A stretch of DNA of 30,580 bases from Bacteroidota bacterium (GTDB lineage Bacteria > Bacteroidota > Bacteroidia > Sphingobacteriales > Sphingobacteriaceae), in the NCBI GenBank assembly GCA_025355225.1, contig JANYAB010000357.1, forward strand, positions 1 through 30,580, given 5' to 3'. Position numbers and translations under genes: made by a program. Shown in pieces: positions 10,001 through 15,767 of this stretch. Each line of letters opens with the position of its first letter. Position 1 is the first letter of the stretch. A model generated the notes under the pieces. The model had not been told where the DNA came from and did not search any database. It saw only the letters and a program-made list of their open reading frames with translations.

Positions 10001-10408
10001 GGTTGCGTCTATTACCTTACCACTAATTTTTATATCAGCAACCTGAGCAGCTGATTTTTCAGTGATAACAACAAGTTTCTCTGATAATACCCGGTATGAT
10101 AGCTCGGTATTTTTTAAGGCATCATCAAGAATTTGAGGAACAGTAGCGTTTTGTACATTAATGTTTACTGTTTGATTTGGAATGGCCTGGTTATTATATA
10201 AAAAAGTGTAATTACTTTTCTTCTCCAGGAGCTCAAAAAACTTCTCAAGACTAACATTTTTAACATTTAGGTTAATCTGTTCCTGCGAGTGCACCTTTGC
10301 CGAAACGTGCAATAGGGTAAGCAAAAGCAATGCATATGTTAGTTTAATATACAAGAGAATTTTTTTGACATAGGGGCGTTTAATGAAAGAACTAAAAGTT
10401 TTTTTCAT
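7055..10408 (-). CDS. SusC/RagA TonB-dependent receptor with STN signalling domain
   Basis: This 1117-aa outer-membrane importer has an N-terminal signal segment (about 1-41). It is followed by an STN (secretin/TonB N-terminal) domain at about 48-115 (FFELLEKKSNYTFLYNN), a carboxypeptidase-regulatory-like domain at about 126-198 (GKVIDATGLGLPGATISIKN) and the SusC signature LNEVVVIGYGTQRKKDLTGA at 203-222. A plug (QIIQGKAAGVAV, RIRGIGTINNNDPLYIIDG, SINILKDASSAAIYGARASNG) and a 22-strand-type barrel complete it. The STN domain means it can signal through a FecR partner, and a fecR gene lies just upstream with a 196-bp gap. It forms the transport pair with the following SusD. Confidence 0.95.
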   Translation of the reverse strand: MKKTFSSFIKRPYVKKILLYIKLTYALLLLTLLHVSAKVHSQEQINLNVKNVSLEKFFELLEKKSNYTFLYNNQAIPNQTVNINVQNATVPQILDDALKNTELSYRVLSEKLVVITEKSAAQVADIKISGKVIDATGLGLPGATISIKNGKNLTTTDANGNFIVTVPEDATLMVSYIGYQTQEIAVAGKSQITITLKELAGTLNEVVVIGYGTQRKKDLTGAVSVINAKDISSIPVGGVDQIIQGKAAGVAVTQNTGAPGDAISVRIRGIGTINNNDPLYIIDGVPTKDGINEISPNDIQSINILKDASSAAIYGARASNGVVIVTTKRGSAGKAKLNVSAYTGVQSPQNLIKMANTAQYVAAFNTAAKNDGRAPITDSLARTFSDVNWLKQVLKPAQVSNGQLSISGGNDNSQYIVSGNYFSQNGLIKNSAYNRFNLRTSINSTLSEYLKIGTNVNLAYSKTRTVGTSGDGYTGAAASVVRYALFRTPATPVYNANGQYVDLPANYNVLGDGINPVALADAANDNSYGYTILGDAFAELTPIKNLKIKSDIGLNLIQTDYKQFFETFGIDRFFNSPNSLAQSHTNELNYNWTNTATYDLTLGKHALNFLAGTEAIKTDVQAISASRTTFVNQTPTFQYLDSGIGTQQNGGNESHIGLFSLFGRIGYAYDDKYLASANFRRDGSSQLSPASPYENFYSGSLGWRVDKEDFMKNFKAISTFKLRASVGQLGNSSIGNYPYTSLISGGFYYPFGGASNQGYSITSKGNPNIKWETSTQEDGGLDLGFLNNDLMLTVDYFIKNTSNVLLNLPEPSSAGNGGNPAVNAGKIRNQGLELELSYHHSLSSDLSYSIGGNFATLTNKVVSLAGGLPIVGGRIDNNYFATLTQVGHPIGSFYLLQQEGIFQNAQQVFTHAYQGPGIRPGDVMYKDINGDGVIDDKDRTFVGSPIPKFTYGFTGNIQYKNFDLSLFFQGVYGNSIYNQVLTDIEGFYRPFNITQRIATQSWNGPGSTNTFPLLSWTDGTNNKTPSTRFLESGSYLRLKNVQLGYKLGKNVLSSLHISSVRLFVSAQNLLTFTKYTGLDPEMYSNSNNAGDGDKAVGIDWGTYPSARTVTVGVNANF

Positions 10409-10482
10409 ACTTTTGAAATGTTGAGGTTAATAAAATCGAAAAAGCCTGAGATCCAGCCAGATATTAGGTTGCGTAGCGTTGG

Positions 10483-10527
10483 CCCCAACTGAGGAAGTGT
10501 TCCCGCACTTCCTTATTTTTTTTGGGG
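10483..10527. promoter_or_regulatory. strong two-tier hairpin between fecR and susC
   Basis: An outer CCCCAA/TTGGGG stem encloses an inner perfect AGGAAGTG/CACTTCCT stem (10492-10499 with 10506-10513). On the plus strand the inner stem is followed by a T-run, so it could stop antisense transcription. On the minus strand, the direction of fecR and susC, it would form a 5'-leader hairpin preceded by A's. It lies about 75 bp ahead of the susC start and about 80 bp past the fecR stop. Confidence 0.5.
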
Positions 10528-10604
10528 TTAATAAAGCTAATTGGTAAGTATTTATCAGGTCATAACATTTTCCCTTTCTTCTCTTAAGTTTATTGGCAAT
10601 TGGT

Positions 10605-11714
10605 TTACCATATATGTATTTGGTTATTGGTTATTGCGTAATGGAAGGACTGTGTAAGCTGTAATGCGTGCATTACCTCGTTAATGTCCTGGTCTTTAAA
10701 TGTTCCTGTAAATTGTTTTGATTGATATTTACCGTTGTCAAAAGTGATTCGCACATTGTACCACCGCTCTAATTGTGTGGCCAATTCAGCAAAATTCTCA
10801 CGTTTAAAAGTTAATTTATCACTTACCCAGGCAGTTTCGGCAATATCCTCATCGGGTATTAAGGTACCCCTATCAGTTACATTAACAACCGAATCCCGGA
10901 TAGGTTTCTTAGATGTGATGATTATTTTTTTCACATCGAATTGAACTGTATTTACAGTAACTTTCTCATTCGGATATAACACGATATTAGTGCCCGGCCT
11001 GGCATCGTTTGAAATTTCAACCTTGCCTCTTATCAGCGTTGTTTCCATAAACCCGTCAGCAGAATATGCTTTTACATTAAACTCGGTACCTAATACCACA
11101 ACATTCATTTTACCTGCATGAACTATAAAAGGATGTTTAACATCATGTTTTACATCAAAATAGGCTTCGCCGTTAAGGGTAACTTCTCTTTTGCTTTGCT
11201 CATTTAAATTGGCAGCATATTTAATGGATGATCCTGAATTAAGCCATACAACTGAGCCGTCAGGCAGGGTAGTATGTGTCCGGTTACCGTAATGTGTGGT
11301 CAACTCCTGCTGGGGCGCTGCTTTTTTAAGTTTAAGAAAGTTGAACGCCGATGCACTTACTAACACAAATGCAATTACTGAGGCCGCGATCATCCAATTT
11401 TTAGACGTTTTACGCTGCAAAGGTTCAAGCCTGCTGCTAATAAATAGCGGACGTTCAGCAAATCCGCTTTCGGCGCTTAATGCATGGTTGAATTTTTCAA
11501 TCCCCCTGTCCATGGCCCTGCGCTCATCAACCGATAAGCTGCCGGTGGCACCTAATTTTAGCTTTTGAATATTTTCATAATCAGAACGCAGTTCGGGTTT
11601 ATCAAGAAAAATTAGTTCCATCTCTTCAATTTCTTCTATAGATATATCCCCTGAAATAGCCCTTGAAATTAATAGCCATGCTCTTTCTTCTGATGTCATA
11701 TGAGATAAAGACAC
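10605..11714 (-). CDS. FecR-family anti-sigma factor
   Basis: This 369-aa single-pass inner-membrane protein is a FecR-type sigma regulator. The N-terminal cytoplasmic part (1-105) would bind an ECF sigma factor. A membrane helix lies at about 107-127 (NWMIAASVIAFVLVSASAF). The FecR domain (about 137-240) contains the hallmark TTLPDGSVVWLNSGSSIKY. The C-terminal DUF4974 domain (about 300-369, LTFKRENFAELATQLERWYNV) contacts the STN domain of the partner SusC. Its neighbour is exactly such an STN-SusC. The usual ECF sigma gene directly upstream is missing: only a 42-codon reading frame and a divergent gene are found there. Confidence 0.93.
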   Translation of the reverse strand: MSLSHMTSEERAWLLISRAISGDISIEEIEEMELIFLDKPELRSDYENIQKLKLGATGSLSVDERRAMDRGIEKFNHALSAESGFAERPLFISSRLEPLQRKTSKNWMIAASVIAFVLVSASAFNFLKLKKAAPQQELTTHYGNRTHTTLPDGSVVWLNSGSSIKYAANLNEQSKREVTLNGEAYFDVKHDVKHPFIVHAGKMNVVVLGTEFNVKAYSADGFMETTLIRGKVEISNDARPGTNIVLYPNEKVTVNTVQFDVKKIIITSKKPIRDSVVNVTDRGTLIPDEDIAETAWVSDKLTFKRENFAELATQLERWYNVRITFDNGKYQSKQFTGTFKDQDINEVMHALQLTQSFHYAITNNQIHIW

Positions 11715-11745
11715 AAGAAAAGCTTAAAACCCCCAAAGGGAAATT

Positions 11746-11874
11746 TTAATATTTATTAAGGGTTGTAGATAACCTTCTTAATAAGCCCGCTTTCGCTTTT
11801 GATAATCCTGTTTTCACGAGCTGCATTACCTCATAAAAATGCTCATTCTGCGTTCGGAAGATGACGGGCGTCAT
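11746..11874 (-). CDS. possible 42-aa small protein upstream of fecR
   Basis: An ATG-started frame of 42 codons begins MTPVIFRTQNEHFYEVMQLV and ends LSTTLNKY before a TAA, 31 bp ahead of fecR on the same strand. It is basic and probably helical. I do not recognise it, and it does not look like ECF region 4. It may be a real micro-protein, the tail of a decayed upstream gene, or chance. Confidence 0.25.
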   Translation of the reverse strand: MTPVIFRTQNEHFYEVMQLVKTGLSKAKAGLLRRLSTTLNKY

Positions 11875-11902
11875 TTTAATTGTTTATGAAAATGGTCATC
11901 TT
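11858..11902. promoter_or_regulatory. inverted-repeat cluster in the fecR / PNPOx divergent gap
   Basis: AAGATGAC (11858-11865) pairs with GTCATCTT (11895-11902), and inside it CATTTT (11872-11877) pairs with AAAATG (11889-11894). Together they give a 14-bp stem with a 6-nt bulge. An alternative pairing is ATGACG-GG-CGTCAT at 11861-11874. It lies 50-100 bp before the PNPOx start codon and could be an operator of the divergent promoter region. Confidence 0.4.
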
Positions 11903-11954
11903 TATAAGATAGGTTGGGGGAAGGATAAAAACTTTAACATTAAAAATTCAGGCG

Positions 11955-12407
11955 ATGTTGGGCGAACTTAATGAAAATCAAATTGAAACCCTGCTAACAC
12001 AGCAGGTAACCGGCAGGATAGCCTGCCAGGCGGATGGGACGCCATATATTGTACCGATAAATTATTTCTACGACGGTACTCATATTTTTAGCCACTCTGC
12101 TATAGGGAAGAAGATAGAAATCATGCGAAAAAATCCAAAAGTGTGTTTCCAGGTTGATGACATCAAAAGCATATTCAGATGGCAAAGTGTGATTGCCTGG
12201 GGGCGGTTTGAAGAAATAACCGATATGGCCGAAAAAGAACGGGCCATGCAGGGACTAATCCACAGGATCATGCCTTTTTCGAATAACCCGAAAGACCATC
12301 CTTCCCACGCGATCACAGAAAAAGAAAGCGATATAGCCACTAAGATCGAGCTTATTATCTACAAGATCACCTTAATCAAAAAGACGGGGCGGTTTGAATA
12401 TAAATAA
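11955..12407 (+). CDS. pyridoxamine 5'-phosphate oxidase (PNPOx)-like flavin-binding protein
   Basis: This 150-aa cytoplasmic protein has the FMN-binding split-barrel fold of the PNPOx/NimA-like superfamily. Visible family features are TGRIACQADGTPYIVPINYFYDGTHIFSHSAIGKKIEIMRKNPKVCFQVDD and the later SVIAWGRFEEI, which form the barrel strands and flavin contacts. Such small members are flavin- or F420-dependent reductases, haem binders or stress proteins rather than true PLP synthases, and the substrate is unknown. It stands alone on the plus strand, convergent with the receiver gene to its right. Confidence 0.85.
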   Translation: MLGELNENQIETLLTQQVTGRIACQADGTPYIVPINYFYDGTHIFSHSAIGKKIEIMRKNPKVCFQVDDIKSIFRWQSVIAWGRFEEITDMAEKERAMQGLIHRIMPFSNNPKDHPSHAITEKESDIATKIELIIYKITLIKKTGRFEYK

Positions 12408-12475
12408 TATTGAGCTAAGAAAATAAATAAAATATAAGGCGCTTTGTGTCGCTTCGTTTAGTTGATGAGCGAGAT

Positions 12476-12865
12476 TCAGTTCAATGACCTGATAAGGAAC
12501 ACGCTGCTCCTGAAAAGGAGAGATGATACCATTTGTGTCAGCTTCCGCTCGCTTAATGGTTTCCCTAACACCCCATCTGCATTGCACAGGTTGGACATAG
12601 GCTCGAACAGATTGGTGCTCGAAAGCAAAACCACGGGGATGGTGCTGGTCAGTATTTTGGCTTTCAGCATAAGGCATATAGCGTGTCCGCTCACATGTGG
12701 CAGCCATTCTTCAATAATAAAGCAGTCGGCCCGCATAATAACAAGTTCAGAAATGGACGGGAAGGCATTATATCCTGTGGTAACATACCCTTCTGCTTCC
12801 AGGATACGTTGCATGGTATCCAGGGTGTCCTGGTCATGCTCAATGATAACGATGTGTTTCGGCAC
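12476..12865 (-). CDS. stand-alone degenerate response-regulator receiver domain
   Basis: This 129-aa protein is a single CheY-like receiver without an output domain. The fold is clear: IVIIEHDQDT strand 1, ADCFIIEEWLPHVSG strand 3 and loop, PVVLLSS strand 4 with Ser82, and GKP with Lys102. The phospho-acceptor Asp is replaced by Glu52 (GAA codon), and the acidic pair at the end of strand 1 is Glu9-His10 instead of two acids. Phosphorylation by the usual chemistry is therefore unlikely, and Glu52 might mimic a phosphorylated state. The start is a GTG, because an in-frame stop lies 27 bp upstream with no ATG between. No histidine kinase is nearby. Confidence 0.8.
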   Translation of the reverse strand: MPKHIVIIEHDQDTLDTMQRILEAEGYVTTGYNAFPSISELVIMRADCFIIEEWLPHVSGHAICLMLKAKILTSTIPVVLLSSTNLFEPMSNLCNADGVLGKPLSERKLTQMVSSLLFRSSVFLIRSLN

Positions 12866-12958
12866 GGTTAACTGGTTAAATGGGTGAACGGCTTAGGTGG
12901 CAGAAAAGGACTTTATCATGATAATTAGTATACGCGCGATTGTTCTGTTTTGTTGCAC

Positions 12959-13014
12959 TAATTCTTATTATTATCCAATTTTTCCTGTTACCTTTTTTTG
13001 GTGCCGATTGATGG
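12959..13014 (+). repeat. ~55-bp dispersed repeat, copy 1
   Basis: It begins TAATTCTTATTATTA and ends CCGATTGATGG. It matches 21347-21400 at roughly 44 of 54 positions by eye with a couple of small indels, and the flanks differ. The second copy directly abuts a MITE-like element. I do not recognise the sequence. Confidence 0.6.
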
Positions 13015-13134
13015 GCAGCCCATTCAATCAAGTTCAACTCCGGCAGGTTTCCCTATTTGTCATACCGTACCAGGAAGCTCTTTGAATCTTTTTGGTTATC
13101 ATTCGATAGACGATGTCATTGGCATATAAGGGGC

Positions 13135-13183
13135 TTAAAATAGCGTAAAAATACGCTTTAAATAGGGTGTTTTAACGCTATTG
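13135..13183. promoter_or_regulatory. paired palindromic sites, copy 1
   Basis: Two ~23-bp half-elements lie side by side: AATAGCGTAAAAATACGCTT, containing the perfect stem GCGTA-AAAA-TACGC, and then TAAATAGGGTGTTTTAACGC. AATAGCG and CGCTATT at the outer ends are also inverted repeats. The arrangement matches the pair at 20946-20991 and may be a dimeric transcription-factor site. Confidence 0.4.
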
Positions 13184-13340
13184 ATAATCACAATTTTATG
13201 TAGATTTAATTTTCTTTTCTGAAAGTTTTTAACCGGCTGAAAATGAAGGCTTATCAATGCTTTTATCCGTATTGCAAAAATAAGCATCAGCCTCAGTTCG
13301 GGTTCTGCACAAGCTAAAAATAAGTATATAATAGTTTTTA

Positions 13341-13595
13341 TTGATTATCATTCTAAGGCATCGGGATATGCAAGAAAACAGGATAAAAATAAAATTATCA
13401 GAGTACGGGTCGCTTGAAGAAAAAAGTGAATGTTTTCTGCAACGTGACAAATATCTAAACAACTGCATCAGGCAGAAAGAACTATTCATTTTTAGCTCAC
13501 ACGCCGGGATTTCCATCAAAGGCTTATTTAACGCTGAGCGTATTGGTGCCATTCCTGCGATGTGTAGGGCAACGATTATTTCTATGAAACATTGA
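13341..13595 (+). CDS. hypothetical small ORF, doubtful
   Basis: An 84-aa frame is found here; a start at internal Met10 (MQENRIKIKLSEYGSLEEK) is as plausible and gives 75 aa. The composition is protein-like in the first half (Lys/Glu/Leu-rich, helical), with a hydrophobic middle LFIFSSHAGISIKGLF. I do not recognise any family. It lies about 160 bp to the right of the paired palindromes and 118 bp before the large unknown gene on the same strand. It could be a gene remnant. Confidence 0.3.
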   Translation: MIIILRHRDMQENRIKIKLSEYGSLEEKSECFLQRDKYLNNCIRQKELFIFSSHAGISIKGLFNAERIGAIPAMCRATIISMKH

Positions 13596-13713
13596 TGCAT
13601 TATAAAAAAGTAATCCCAGTCTTCCACAACCTATGGATGTCTGACCAAAGACTAAAAGGAACAAGCTGAAAATCCTGTAAAGAGTAGGCAAATCAATTAA
13701 TAGATAAAAAACC

Positions 13714-15738
13714 ATGGCAAATGATTCACTTGCTGCCCCACAAGGCGCACTTTTTGGCCCCAACTTTATCGTTATTACAGTTAGCGACGAAACAAATGCT
13801 TTATTTCCATTAGAGATATACCCGGACGCTAATAATCCGTTGCTTAAAGAAAATGGGCTTGCTACACACTACTATTTTCAGCCTCAGCGGGTTTATCTTG
13901 CAAAAAAACAAGATGATCCAACAACTTTTGATTTTGCGGCAACTGTTTTTAAAGGTTTAATGACAACGGAGGATACTGTGGGAATAACAGATGCGATGAC
14001 GGTTGATGGAGTAGCATCTGCTGCCGGAGGTTTTTGCACATTTTCAACCACTTTTGCCATCCCTGATAGTGTTATTCAAAAGGTAATTGTGGCGCTGCAG
14101 AAACAAGATTATCCTTCACCCCCTAATTTTGGAAAATTTTCTAATATGTTTGCCATAGAAAAAAATGACCCGACTCCTCAGCTGGGCATAGTTCCATTGG
14201 TATCCAATAATGTTACTATTGAAATACCGAATATGTCTGGAGTAGGTACTCCCGGAGCGCCATTCTTTGCAGATGCCCAGGGAACAGGCAAGGGAAGCAT
14301 TGAAGCAACAAGTATCAGTTCATTTTTAGTTACAATGAACATGCTTTCGGCAGGGGCAATTATTGGCGCCATTAAAGCCGGTAATCCGCCGTTTACAGTG
14401 CATTATAATCTTGGACAGCAATTTTATATCAATGCTATTGATGTTACAATACATGTTGATATGACTAAAACGTATGATGCTTTTTCTGCATCTCTTTCTG
14501 TTAATTATTTTGGTCTGGTAAGTGCCAATTTATCTGAGGCGTGGTCGCAATGTGTTACTTCGGGGGCAATTACCACGGATATGAAAATGGGGCTTGCCGA
14601 CGTAGATCCGGAGTTGAAAAAAATGGTTGAACAACAGGTTCAGGATTTGCAAAAATTTGCGATGGATGCGGTAACAAAAGATATATTTGATTTTAATCCT
14701 AATTCTACGCCGGCAACGGCAGATTCAAATAGTTTGGTTGGTGTGTCAATGAAATCTGAAAATGACAGGCGTACCGACAAGTTTGATCTGGCTTTACATC
14801 TTGAAACGTCGGTTATTATTTCCAGTACAGCGTCTGGTGATCTGACCGACCTGGAACCTGAAATTAAGGCCCACCCTGAAAAATACTTTGCCGTTGTAGA
14901 CATTGGTCAATTTTTCCAAAAAATACAAATGGCTGCCAGAACTAATGTCAATTGGTCTGAAATACTGCCCGATGGTACTAATCTGGGCGATCCAATTTCA
15001 TCGATTTCAGTCCAGGCTTCCTATCCTGATTTTATTAATCCAACCTCAAATGGCCAGCTAAATTTCCACACGCTTGCAGACGGCTTCCATTATACCGCGG
15101 CAAGTGTGGATCCAAAAGGTCCCAGCGATCTTGCAGTGTGGACAAAGGATAATCCCCACGATATGATTAATATTTCGTTTTTGAGATTGGCAAATTCAAT
15201 TCCCGAATGGGACGAAGATCAGTTAAAAATTACAAAAACTATTGCCTATGACCCTGAAGATCCAAGGGTGGAATTTGCCGACGGAACGAGTGTAATTACT
15301 ATAGATGAAATTACTAAGGATCATGCCCCTGTGATAACCCCGGATCAGGTAGGCTATATTTTTGTGAGATTTCTAACTCGTCCGCTGCCCGCAAATATTA
15401 CTATGACACTCACTTGTACTATTGGGCAGCGAAAAGATACCTTTATTATTACAAAGGCGAGTCAAAAGAATGTTGTTTGGGAAATATTCTCTGATAAATA
15501 TTTTGAAGTTACTTCCTTCCAGTACGATGTGCAGATGGAGGTAGATGGAGCAAATTTCACTGATGTTCCGGTAACTTATGGAACCACTCAGCCTGTAACA
15601 GTACCTTTGCCAACAGGGCGGCTCAAATACGTTCCCGGAATACCTATACCATTTCCGATAGCAACTCCAGCGCAAAATATTACCATTAATCAATATATTA
15701 AAGCTGTACAACAACAACAACAACAGACAACTCCCTAA
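13714..15738 (+). CDS. large protein of unknown function, first of a pair (674 aa)
   Basis: I do not recognise this 674-aa protein. It has no signal peptide, lipobox or clear membrane helix, so it looks cytoplasmic or is exported by an unusual route. The sequence is mostly alternating beta-strand pattern. Gly/Ala-rich segments lie around 185-225, an amphipathic strand region around 240-290 (FYINAIDVTIHVDM, FSASLSVNYFGLVSANLSEAW) is followed by a charged helix at about 297-325 (DPELKKMVEQQVQDLQKFAM), and a late beta-rich part ends in a proline-rich stretch and a Gln-run (CAA repeats) before TTP. The next gene starts 29 bp later on the same strand, so the two are probably co-expressed and may act together. 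A large structural or toxin-like beta protein is one possibility, but no function is claimed. Confidence 0.8.
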   Translation: MANDSLAAPQGALFGPNFIVITVSDETNALFPLEIYPDANNPLLKENGLATHYYFQPQRVYLAKKQDDPTTFDFAATVFKGLMTTEDTVGITDAMTVDGVASAAGGFCTFSTTFAIPDSVIQKVIVALQKQDYPSPPNFGKFSNMFAIEKNDPTPQLGIVPLVSNNVTIEIPNMSGVGTPGAPFFADAQGTGKGSIEATSISSFLVTMNMLSAGAIIGAIKAGNPPFTVHYNLGQQFYINAIDVTIHVDMTKTYDAFSASLSVNYFGLVSANLSEAWSQCVTSGAITTDMKMGLADVDPELKKMVEQQVQDLQKFAMDAVTKDIFDFNPNSTPATADSNSLVGVSMKSENDRRTDKFDLALHLETSVIISSTASGDLTDLEPEIKAHPEKYFAVVDIGQFFQKIQMAARTNVNWSEILPDGTNLGDPISSISVQASYPDFINPTSNGQLNFHTLADGFHYTAASVDPKGPSDLAVWTKDNPHDMINISFLRLANSIPEWDEDQLKITKTIAYDPEDPRVEFADGTSVITIDEITKDHAPVITPDQVGYIFVRFLTRPLPANITMTLTCTIGQRKDTFIITKASQKNVVWEIFSDKYFEVTSFQYDVQMEVDGANFTDVPVTYGTTQPVTVPLPTGRLKYVPGIPIPFPIATPAQNITINQYIKAVQQQQQQTTP

Positions 15739-15767
15739 AATATATTTACCTGTAAATATTTATTATC

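Larger units (their letters stand above)
12866..13713. other. 848-bp gene-poor stretch
   Basis: No convincing known gene is found between the receiver gene and the large unknown genes. It contains a ~55-bp repeat shared with 21347-21400, a tandem palindromic element at 13135-13183 and one weak reading frame at 13341-13595. The low GC and repeats suggest a remnant or insertion region. Confidence 0.6.

Noticed and set aside
12897..13085. 62-codon plus-strand frame
   Set aside because: It runs through the 55-bp repeat, has an unlikely composition, and the second copy of the repeat does not keep the frame.
13229..13627. 132-codon minus-strand frame in the gene-poor stretch
   Set aside because: The composition is Cys/Ser/Ile-rich and non-protein-like, it overlaps the opposite frame at 13341-13595, and no motif is recognisable.
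15703..15727. CAA trinucleotide run as a possible phase-variable tract
   Set aside because: The run is in-frame near the C-terminus and only changes Gln number; it cannot switch the gene on or off.
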